Below are positions 56,834 to 64,000 of a stretch of DNA of 64,000 nt, in pieces; positions within the stretch are counted from its first letter, which is position 1; each line of letters starts with the position of its first letter. The DNA lies in contig JAKCFJ010000004.1 in assembly GCA_025041175.1 (NCBI GenBank), positions 62,001-126,000 on the forward strand, given 5' to 3'. The position numbers and the translations under genes were made by a program. A model generated the notes under the pieces. It was given only the letters and a program-made list of their open reading frames with translations, was not told where the DNA came from and did not search any database. This DNA is from Halobacteriales archaeon YIM A00010. Its GTDB lineage: Archaea; Halobacteriota; Halobacteria; Halobacteriales; Haloarculaceae.

Positions 56834-57817
56834 ATGGAAACGTCGACACAATCGGATGACTGGACTGCAAAGGATATGCCCGACCAATCTGGCCGCACAG
56901 TCGTCGTGACTGGCGCGAACAGTGGGCTAGGATTCGAAGCGACCAAGGCATTCACGCAGAGGGGTGCGCACGTCGTCATGGCATGCCGGAGTCTTGAGCG
57001 GGCAAACCGTGCACGACGAGAAATCGAATCGATGGTCACCGGTGCATCACTGACGGTGCTGAAACTCGACCTTGGAAGCAAAGCAGCGATTCGACAGTTC
57101 GCTACTGATTTCGATTCCGAGTTCGACCGACTCGATGTACTTCTCAACAACGCTGGTGTGCATATGACGCCGTACTCGACAACAGAAGATGGATTCGAAC
57201 TCCAATTCGGCGTTAACCATCTCGGACACTTCGCACTCACTGGACTCCTCGTTGATCACCTCATAGAGACGGACGGCGAGACGCGTATCGTCATGCAGAG
57301 CAGTGTAGCCCACAGAAATGGGACTGGCGAAATCGATTTCGACGATCTCAACGGAAGACAGTCATACGGCCGATTCGAGGCGTACGCGCAGAGCAAACTC
57401 GCAAATCTGCTGTTCACGTACGAACTGGACCGGCGACTTCGCGCAATTGGGACCGATACGATTGCTGTCGCCGCTCATCCTGGCTTGTCGGCAACCGAAC
57501 TCCCAGACGGCGACTCCGAGATGGAGACATCTACTATACAAAAAATATATTCGAAATTTGTAAACACCTTCCTCACACAATCCGCCGCGACCGGCGCGCT
57601 TCCAGCGCTCTATGCTGCGACAGCGACAAATGTTGACGGCGGTCACTACATTGGCCCGGACGGGTTCTTGGAAATACGAGGGAAACCGACCCACGTCGCC
57701 TCGAACGCAACATCGTACGACCACGCTACTGCACGCCGCCTTTGGGATATCTCTGAAGAGTTGACCGGAGTCACGTTTGAACTGTATGATTGTGTTAGAA
57801 GAACCGAAAATGATTGA
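56834..57817 (+). CDS. SDR oxidoreductase (retinol dehydrogenase-like)
   Basis: 327 residues, longer than a classical SDR, as in the retinol-dehydrogenase/protochlorophyllide-reductase-like group. NADP-type cofactor loop TGANSGLGFEA with MACRSLERA after strand 2, NNAG at about 107, FGVNHLGHF, catalytic Tyr and Lys in YAQSK. It is divergent from HTH-10 copy 1 (160-base gap) and 60 bases upstream of an MFS gene on the same strand, suggesting an operon that modifies and exports or imports a compound. Confidence 0.9.
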   Translation: METSTQSDDWTAKDMPDQSGRTVVVTGANSGLGFEATKAFTQRGAHVVMACRSLERANRARREIESMVTGASLTVLKLDLGSKAAIRQFATDFDSEFDRLDVLLNNAGVHMTPYSTTEDGFELQFGVNHLGHFALTGLLVDHLIETDGETRIVMQSSVAHRNGTGEIDFDDLNGRQSYGRFEAYAQSKLANLLFTYELDRRLRAIGTDTIAVAAHPGLSATELPDGDSEMETSTIQKIYSKFVNTFLTQSAATGALPALYAATATNVDGGHYIGPDGFLEIRGKPTHVASNATSYDHATARRLWDISEELTGVTFELYDCVRRTEND

Positions 57818-57877
57818 TTCAATCAGCACTGACGGGTCCAAACGCCAGTTCACCATAATTGAGTTCAAGAAATACAA

Positions 57878-59140
57878 ATGGTGATGGGTACCGATAATCG
57901 TGTTATCGTACTGGGCATCGCCCGGATGGCCGACGCACTCGGTAACTCGTTTCTCATCGTCGTCCTCCCACTCTATATCGCTAGCGCAAACGTCACTGGC
58001 AGTGGTTTCGGGCTGACAGAATCGTTGATCACAGGCCTCGTACTTGCACTGTTCGGATTAGCCAGTAGCGCTGCGCAACCGATCACCGGTCGACTTTCCG
58101 ATCGTGCGGGACAGCGCAAAGCGTTTGTCATCGCTGGATTGGTCCTTCTTGCAGCTTCAAACTTTGCGTTCTCGCTCACCGGGGATTATGTGGGACTGCT
58201 TGTGGTTCGAGTGTTTCAGGGAATCGGTGGTGCGCTCACTATCACGGCCTCGATCGCGCTCGTCAACGAACTCAGTGCTAACGAGAACCGCGGCGGAAAC
58301 ATGGGAACGTACAATTCGCTTCGGCTGATCGGGTTCGGCGCAGGCCCGCTCGCTGCTGGTGCCGTCGTGACCGCAGGTCCGTATATGCTCCCGGTCGTTG
58401 GCAAATTGAGCGGGTTCGATACAGCGTTTTACATCGCGACTCTCTCAGCGCTCATCAGTATTGTACTCGTGAGTGTTTTCGTTCACGATCCAGCAGAAAC
58501 GGTTCCGACATCCGACGAATTGGCTCTCGCGATCAGGGCACGCGACGATCACGTGCTTGATCCAGTCTTTACGCTCGGGGTAGCGACGCTATTCATGTCG
58601 ATGTGTATTGCACTGATCGCACCGATCGAGCCCCAGCTCAACGCACGTCTCGATCAGGGAGCAACCTTATTCGGGGTCGAATTCGCAGCGCTGATCGTTA
58701 CCCTCTCACTCGTCCAACCATTGATCGGCCGAGTCAGTGATCGCTACGGGAGACGGGTGTTCATCATTATTGGACTCGCACTGCTGGTCCCAACAACACT
58801 CGTACAAGGTCTAGTTGTTGCTCCATGGCAGATGATCGTCGTACGACTTCTCCTAGGCGGGTCCGCTGCTATGGTGTACGCGCCTGCGCTCGCATTAGCG
58901 GGTGACCTCGCGAAGTCAGGCCAATCCGGCTCTCAGTTGTCGATGCTTACGGTCGCGTTCGGACTCGGCCTTTCGTTCGGGCAGCTCACAACGGGCTTTC
59001 TGGTTCGCTATGGGTTCGTCGCTCCCTTTGCCTTCGGTGCGGCATTAGCCGGTGTCGGACTCATACTTGTGTACACACAGGTTGAGGAGACGACAGCCTC
59101 CCCTCAGGACAATGAGTCTCCTGCTACTCCGACTGACTAA
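57878..59140 (+). CDS. MFS transporter
   Basis: 420 residues (or 418 from MGTDNR at 57884), 12 hydrophobic spans. MFS loop-2 motif GRLSDRAGQRK and its repeat GRVSDRYGRRVF between spans 8 and 9; VFQGIGGALTITASIALVNE in span 5 carries the motif typical of drug/H+ antiporters. Follows the SDR with a 60-base gap. Probably efflux; substrate unknown. The tail is acidic and Thr/Pro-rich. Confidence 0.9.
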   Translation: MVMGTDNRVIVLGIARMADALGNSFLIVVLPLYIASANVTGSGFGLTESLITGLVLALFGLASSAAQPITGRLSDRAGQRKAFVIAGLVLLAASNFAFSLTGDYVGLLVVRVFQGIGGALTITASIALVNELSANENRGGNMGTYNSLRLIGFGAGPLAAGAVVTAGPYMLPVVGKLSGFDTAFYIATLSALISIVLVSVFVHDPAETVPTSDELALAIRARDDHVLDPVFTLGVATLFMSMCIALIAPIEPQLNARLDQGATLFGVEFAALIVTLSLVQPLIGRVSDRYGRRVFIIIGLALLVPTTLVQGLVVAPWQMIVVRLLLGGSAAMVYAPALALAGDLAKSGQSGSQLSMLTVAFGLGLSFGQLTTGFLVRYGFVAPFAFGAALAGVGLILVYTQVEETTASPQDNESPATPTD

Positions 59141-59293
59141 CGATGTGCGGAACTCTCCCGTTTAAATCATCATAAGTCGACACTAGCACCTTCGAGAAGG
59201 CAAATAACACGCCGTCTGGCTGGTCCCTTAGAAACTCGTCGTTAGCCTTCGACGTATCCTACGTTCGCCGCTCCCGCAATTCTGATTTCTCCT

Positions 59294-59411
59294 GAAATGT
59301 CCCATCTACTTCTTTAGGCTCCTCATCCGATGATCTTGCGGTAACAAAACCACCTAATTTAAGGCAGATTTCGAATTATCAATCAAATCAACTCGGAACA
59401 TGGGACATTTC
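59294..59411. repeat. 12-bp inverted repeat enclosing about 94 bp
   Basis: GAAATGTCCCAT at 59294-59305 and its exact complement ATGGGACATTTC at 59400-59411. The enclosed sequence is AT-rich and non-coding. It lies between the MFS gene and HTH-10 copy 2. Candidates are a miniature inverted-repeat element, a terminator-like fold or paired regulator sites. No target duplication is visible. Confidence 0.6.
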
Positions 59412-59557
59412 GACCAGTAGGATCGACCTCAGTACAGAACACACACTCTATCCTGCCATCGACCAAAACAGTGTGTTCTCGAAACAACCCCTGTGAGAAT
59501 CCCGCTGTGAGAGCCTTCACCGATATAACTTAAGCATCCCGGTTCCAGTTATCCGCT

Positions 59558-60235
59558 ATGGCAATCGTTGCAGAAATTCTCCTCGCAGACCGAACGCTCC
59601 CGTTAGTTGATCTGGCGAGTTCACTGCCAAGTAACAATGTGCCCATCTCCTATATAATCCCGCTCGAAGATGGACGATTTCTTGTTGAAGTGACTGTAGC
59701 CGACAACTGGCGAAAGGCGTTCGAGCAGAATGTCGATACCCAACCTGAAATCGTTGACGCGATAGAAATCGGACGGACAGCAGAAGGATGGTTCTATCGA
59801 TTGACCATCGACGACGAATCTGGATTCGTTGCCGCTCACGATCACGAGATGTTTAGAGGCGCATTGATGAACGCGACGGTTACCGACGAAGGGCTACACC
59901 ATCAGAAGGTGTTCTCCAACTACGATGCGCTTGACACGTACCGAGATCTCTGCGCGGCCCATGACATCTCATTCGACTTACTGAATATCGCACCGGACCC
60001 CGAAAACCCTGGAGAACCAGATCAGTTTGAACTCACAGAGAAACAGTATCAGGCGATTTCAATCGCATTCGCCCAGGGGTATTACGATTCGCCACGTACT
60101 CTGTCAACGCAGGAACTCGCTACCGAACTTGGGATCTCTGGTCCATCTGCGTCTGATCTCCTCCGCCGAGCCGAGAAGCAACTCATCAGTCAGACCCTCG
60201 GTCCGATGTTTGCGGTAAATCCACGTGCCCAGTAG
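59558..60235 (+). CDS. HTH-10 (bacterio-opsin activator type) regulator, copy 2
   Basis: 225 residues. N-terminal sensor-like domain with MAIVAEILLADRTLPLVDLA, then HTH-10: LTEKQYQAISIAFAQGYYDS, then TQELATELGISGPSASDLLR and RAEKQLI. Clear paralogue of copy 1 at 56000 (SISRGYYENPR against AFAQGYYDSPR). A TATA-like GATATAACTTAAG is about 30 bases upstream of the ATG. Confidence 0.9.
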   Translation: MAIVAEILLADRTLPLVDLASSLPSNNVPISYIIPLEDGRFLVEVTVADNWRKAFEQNVDTQPEIVDAIEIGRTAEGWFYRLTIDDESGFVAAHDHEMFRGALMNATVTDEGLHHQKVFSNYDALDTYRDLCAAHDISFDLLNIAPDPENPGEPDQFELTEKQYQAISIAFAQGYYDSPRTLSTQELATELGISGPSASDLLRRAEKQLISQTLGPMFAVNPRAQ

Positions 60236-60392
60236 CTATGCGGGCTGTGGTTTTTCAAGTTCAAACGTGACTCCGGTCAACGATGGTGGAAGGCCAGTTT
60301 GGTGAACTTCCCGTTCCGAACGGCCAACTGATATAGTCTCAGTTGTAGCTGAAGGTTTCACAAGAGTAACCGATCCGCCATAGGCAGTTTTC

Positions 60393-60941
60393 TTAGTCGC
60401 TGTTCTCTCCTGCCCTATCGGTGTCTTCAACTTTTTCGACTGGCTTGAGGTCCGCTTCCATACGTTCATATTTAGCTTGACGAAGTTCCTCTTCTGATGC
60501 CATCTTCGGCACTAAAGACGCCCCTTCGGGAAGGTCAACCTCCTGGTCCTCCACGCGTTCCGAATCGGCGACCATCTTGCGGAGTTCCATATCACGATTG
60601 ATCTTCCCAACCATCCGCTCGAATGCCGTCTCACGCTCGTGCTGAACCCGCCGAAGCTCGCGGACCTTCCGTTCGAATTCCGTCTGCGCTGCCCAATCGT
60701 AGATACGACGTCCAAGAATCGTGAGCGCATACCGCTTCTCTGTCCCATGCTCGGTCGGCCTATGGCTGACCGTGAAGACTTCGTGCTCAACGCCTTCTGA
60801 GAGTCGTGAAGACACCGTCGATCCACTTACCGCAACCGCGTCAACGAGCGCGTTGAATGTCGCTGTTTCCGTCCCGATCTCCGTAATGAGTTCCGCCGCT
60901 CCCTTCTTCCGAAGAAACGCCTCGAGTTCGTCCAAACCCAT
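60393..60941 (-). CDS. Winged-helix regulator with a long coiled C-terminus
   Basis: About 182 residues from ATG 60941 (MGLDELEAFLRKKGAAELIT; an ATG seven codons earlier is possible). A wing-type helix-turn-helix is formed by TFNALVDAVAVSGSTVSSRL and the wing HRPTEHGTEKRYALTILGRR. Then comes a charged helix-rich segment (ELRRVQHERETAFERMVGKI) and an acidic tail. PadR/HxlR-like in haloarchaea. Convergent with HTH-10 copy 2. Confidence 0.8.
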   Translation of the reverse strand: MGLDELEAFLRKKGAAELITEIGTETATFNALVDAVAVSGSTVSSRLSEGVEHEVFTVSHRPTEHGTEKRYALTILGRRIYDWAAQTEFERKVRELRRVQHERETAFERMVGKINRDMELRKMVADSERVEDQEVDLPEGASLVPKMASEEELRQAKYERMEADLKPVEKVEDTDRAGENSD

Positions 60942-60962
60942 CGTACTCCCTGTTCTCCCCAC

Positions 60963-61237
60963 ATCACTATAAACCCAATCGGAATTTGATTCAAACTGAT
61001 TCTTGACCTATATCGAATCGTGGCTACAACCAATTCTCTAAGTACAGCGCGCATACCCCTTGATATGTCTCTCGCTACAAGCTTAGAGCAGATAATCGAC
61101 GACAATGCTCAACTATATTTTTACTCTACTCTATACTGTTCCTTGCTCCTACTCAGCAGATACGTCTATACAGAATCACTCCAGTATTGGGTCGACCACG
61201 GCTCAGAAGCGGAGTGGTTCGCCCTGGAGGTGGCTCA
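60963..61237. other. Upstream region of the IS4-type transposase
   Basis: About 275 bases with the winged-helix promoter and, presumably, the left end of the transposon. Inverted ends could not be fixed by eye. Confidence 0.4.
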
Positions 61238-62968
61238 ATGCCGATTGACCTATCGGCTGTCGCTGACTCAATCATTGTCCACGCGGAGACGCTCTGTGAG
61301 CGTGAAGACCACCTCTGGGACGTTATTCGTCAGCTATCGATCCCCGTCGCCAACCTCGAGGATGCCCGCGATCAGAACCGCGTAACCTTTGGAACTGACG
61401 AGATGTTCCGCACGCTCCTGTTCAAAGGAATTCGAGGCATCTCACAGAACGAATTAGCGCAACGACTCGGACGGGAGCCGAGCCTCGTCAAGAGCTTCCA
61501 CCTCGACATTACCGACCTTGAGGATACGCCGACCCAACAGCAACTCTCATACACGCACGCGCAATTCAGCGAGGACACCCAAGAAACCCTTAATCGGACG
61601 GTTACTGGCGTCAGGCAAGTTGCTCTCGACAACGATGTCCTCACAGAAGGCCTCGTTCCGTCAGTCCCAGCCGAAACCAAAGAAGAGTCACAAAGCGCGA
61701 ATGAGTACAAGAAGGAGAAGGCCCAGAAGACGCTGACGCTCGCTCGAAAACACGTCATCCCTGAGTTCGATACGCACCGCGCAGCTCACAAGACGTACTC
61801 TGACGAGGTAATGCTGGATATGTTCGCGAGTATCTGCGCGAACAACGGCAGTGCCCATTCAGAAGCCGAGTACGGCTGGCTCACCGACGACGACCTCATC
61901 TGCGACGACTCAACCTTCCTGCACGCGATCAAGAAGATTGCAACACCTGAGGGGTCCGATGGGCAGCTGACGTTCGAGGATTTCGAGAACGATGATTCGA
62001 TGCCTGAAATCGATCAAATTCGGGACGCGATTATGACGGCGTTCAACGCCGCCACGGAGAACATCATAAACTCGATTCGTGGCGATGACCCCTTCGATTC
62101 TCGTGAGACCGTTGCGGCGATCGACATCACCCATGAGCAGTTTCACGTTTGGCCGTGGGAAGACAAAGAGGCGGGCATCGCGAAACCCGACTACCCGAAG
62201 ATGGTGAGCGGGTACAAGAAAGACGGCGAGTACAAACGAGGGTACAAGTACGCCACTATCACGTTGGTCGGCGATCATGCACCGATTGTTCTCGGTATCG
62301 AGCCGGTCAAAGAGGACTCCGCGTGGGAACCCGACGACTCGCCATCGTACTCGAAGGTTGACCTGGTGAGTCGGCTGCTGGATAGTGCTGAACGGTTCGT
62401 CGACCTGGACATGGTGATGTTCGACCGTGGATTCTACGTCAATCGAGTCTACGCAGACGTCCACGAGCGCGGGCTCACGTATCTCTCTCCAGTGCCGACA
62501 TACGAGGATGACTTGGCAGCAATCCAGGATATTCAGGAGCATCCGACGGCGGACGCAGCTGTCAAGCACGACGTTCCATTCGGAATCGATGGGGAGGTAC
62601 ATCACGATGCTGAATTCTTGTACGCGCCGAGCACGAGTGACGATGCCGAGGGGAAGTATGCGGTGTTCGTGACGAATCAGGATTGCGTTGAGCCCGAGGA
62701 GATCCGGAGTATTGTGAACGGGTACAGTCGGCGCTGGGATATCGAGAACCAGTACAAGTCGATCAAGGACCTCATGCCGAAGACGTCGTCGACGGACTAC
62801 CGACTTCGACTATGCAACTTTGCGCTGTCGACGTTGATCTATAACCTGTGGCGACTGACTGACTATCTAATCAAGGTCGCGCTCAATGAGCCGATCCGGT
62901 CACCGCCAGTGATCACGGCGAAGACGTTCGTGCGAGCGTTAGGCGACTTCCTACGGGAGTTCGGGTAA
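61238..62968 (+). CDS. IS4-type transposase (haloarchaeal)
   Basis: 576 residues, intact. The start at 61238 (MPIDLSAVAD) has GGAGGTGG just before it. DDE residues: Asp in VAAIDITHEQFHVW, Asp in MVMFDRGFYVNRVY, and the IS4 signature Y-2-R-3-E-6-K in YSRRWDIENQYKSIKDL. The C-terminal membrane-like ALSTLIYNLWRLTDYLIK follows. The same C-terminal pattern survives in relics at 11927 and 63378. A GTG upstream at 61187 is less likely as start. Confidence 0.9.
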   Translation: MPIDLSAVADSIIVHAETLCEREDHLWDVIRQLSIPVANLEDARDQNRVTFGTDEMFRTLLFKGIRGISQNELAQRLGREPSLVKSFHLDITDLEDTPTQQQLSYTHAQFSEDTQETLNRTVTGVRQVALDNDVLTEGLVPSVPAETKEESQSANEYKKEKAQKTLTLARKHVIPEFDTHRAAHKTYSDEVMLDMFASICANNGSAHSEAEYGWLTDDDLICDDSTFLHAIKKIATPEGSDGQLTFEDFENDDSMPEIDQIRDAIMTAFNAATENIINSIRGDDPFDSRETVAAIDITHEQFHVWPWEDKEAGIAKPDYPKMVSGYKKDGEYKRGYKYATITLVGDHAPIVLGIEPVKEDSAWEPDDSPSYSKVDLVSRLLDSAERFVDLDMVMFDRGFYVNRVYADVHERGLTYLSPVPTYEDDLAAIQDIQEHPTADAAVKHDVPFGIDGEVHHDAEFLYAPSTSDDAEGKYAVFVTNQDCVEPEEIRSIVNGYSRRWDIENQYKSIKDLMPKTSSTDYRLRLCNFALSTLIYNLWRLTDYLIKVALNEPIRSPPVITAKTFVRALGDFLREFG

Positions 62969-63377
62969 CGCTTTTCTCACTCCGGGTTCACCGATTCGGT
63001 AGCGACTGCTCTGTCGATTTTTTCGTCTTTTCGGACTATGTATCACATAGAATACTAATTGAGAGTCGGTAATTCGATCGCGCCCGGTTTTCGCACCGGA
63101 ATTTGAGTCACTAACTCGGGAATTTTCTAGTTTCATTTGTAAGCTTATAAGCACGCTAAGAATGTGGAGACCAGACTTTCGGAGGATGACTGATTTGACA
63201 AACGAATCTAGCGATCGGGGACTCGTCTCGCGGATAATGGAACGATTTCGCTGAATGTGACGCACCACTCGATGCGAACTTGATATCTGAATGAGGATAA
63301 CTGACAGGAACAAGGAGCGCGACTGGGTACAGCGGCTATCGAGAATGCGGTGAATACGGGAACGAACACGGCCCGCC
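62969..63377. other. Between the two IS4-type copies, nothing recognised
   Basis: About 410 bases. It probably includes the right end of the intact element and the right end of the broken one. No gene recognised. Confidence 0.4.
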
Positions 63378-64000
63378 TCAGCCGCCTGGCACGAGGCAGA
63401 ATGCAAGGATCTCGATGAACTCACCAGCCGGGATCGGTGGCTGCTCACCGAGATGCACGTCCACAGCGTCCCGGAACAATAGATTCGTCACCCGCTATAC
63501 GTTGTACATGACGACACCGATCGCGAAATATAGAAACCGTACCCGATAGTCCATCGACGCAACCGTTGGCAGGAAATGTTCCTTGATTGTTTTGTATTCA
63601 TTCTCGATCTGCCACCGCTGCGTATATTGGCCAGTGAATCCCTGTCCAATGGGACATCGCGATTCGTCGTGAACACTGCATAGGCCCCGTCTTCTTTCGT
63701 TGAGGGGACGTACATGATGCTCCCTGTATGCACGCGGCCATCAAACCCGTGTGGCACCTTTCGCACAACGCCCACTCCGGTTACGGACTCCCGTTCCAGC
63801 TCCTCGATGTCCTTAATTTCGGTTTTGTACTTTCGTTTCGGGATGAGGTAGGTCATCTCGTGACGGTCGATTGCATCCCGAACACCGTTCGCGTCAAACG
63901 CACGGTCACAAAACACCTTATGGATGTCAACGTGCTGCTCGGCCTGCGCTACTAATCGCTCGACAATACGCTCCTGTGACGTGTCGCCTGCATCATCGGT
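63378..64000 (-). pseudogene. IS4-type transposase, broken and cut by the window edge
   Basis: The minus strand reads MFCDRAFDANGVRDAIDRHE, LIPKRKYKTEIKDIEELERE and GAYAVFTTNRDVPLDRDSLA in one frame, then GQYTQRWQIENEYKTIKEHF, LYFAIGVVMYNV in another, with a stop after YNV and again at 63378-63380. The second Asp, the glutamate of Y-2-R-3-E-6-K and the C-terminus are recognisable; at least one frameshift (near 63640) and one nonsense change kill it. The N-terminal part lies beyond base 64000. Confidence 0.82.

Noticed and set aside
1-64000. CRISPR array
   Set aside because: No regularly spaced 28-37 bp direct repeats with unique spacers were seen; the hairpin arrays have unrelated arms and 6-8 bp spacers.
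1-64000. tRNA and rRNA genes
   Set aside because: No cloverleaf with a GTTCRANYC T-arm and no rRNA-like block was recognised on either strand by eye; a covariance-model scan would settle this.

Overview
The window comes from a haloarchaeon (class Halobacteria). Proteins are acidic, coding DNA is moderately GC-rich, and intergenic DNA is AT-rich. Several families are typical of this group: an STT3-type AglB, HTH-10 (bacterio-opsin-activator type) regulators, an AbrB-PhoU phosphate regulator, a DUF7123 protein, and insertion sequences of the ISH3, IS6, IS5, IS4/ISH8 and IS1341 (TnpB) kinds. The genus cannot be fixed from sequence alone. No rRNA or tRNA gene was recognised.

Layout. 1-2.2 kb: end of a urea-type ABC transporter operon (urtCDE-like; first gene cut by the window edge). 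2.2-12.2 kb: a sparse, decayed stretch with a universal stress protein, a 48-residue zinc-finger protein, a relic of an ABC-2 permease, a damaged ISH3 element, an intact 745-bp IS6 element with an 8-bp target duplication, an NAD synthetase and a PhoU-type regulator. 12.4-24 kb: a nitrogen island with nitrite reductase, nitrate transporter, nitrate reductase, glutamine synthetase, two Lrp/AsnC regulators and an ammonium transporter whose reading frame continues into a PII (GlnK) domain. Palindromes near glnA and amt suggest shared control. 24-27 kb: a nest of mobile elements, where a tnpB relic is interrupted by an IS6-like element, an IS5-like relic and arrays of short triloop hairpins. 27-33 kb: a TrkA-N membrane protein, two further NadE-like genes (one truncated), a broken isochorismatase and a large Tat-exported esterase.

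33.7-38.1 kb: two back-to-back operons, acyl-CoA dehydrogenase + SDR and an APH-type phosphotransferase + ComB-like phosphatase. Together they look like an archaeal counterpart of the 4-hydroxyacyl-CoA (ACAD10/11, Lva) route. 38.7-49.4 kb: an N-glycosylation region with aglB, a sugar nucleotidyltransferase, a flippase-like protein and two damaged glycosyltransferases, plus a small winged-helix/membrane-protein pair whose paralogous copy was cut by an IS6 element. 49.8-64 kb: a tyrosine recombinase, an HxlR regulator, a collapsed MFS gene, an aldo-keto reductase, an SDR + MFS pair flanked by two paralogous HTH-10 regulators, a winged-helix regulator and two IS4-type transposases (one intact, one broken and running off the window).

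Working together: nasA, narK and nirA would bring in nitrate and reduce it to ammonium. Amt-PII would bring in external ammonium and sense nitrogen/energy state. GlnA would assimilate ammonium under Lrp control. The urea-type transporter at the left edge fits the same theme. Much of the rest of the window is under IS bombardment, with many genes in mid-decay.
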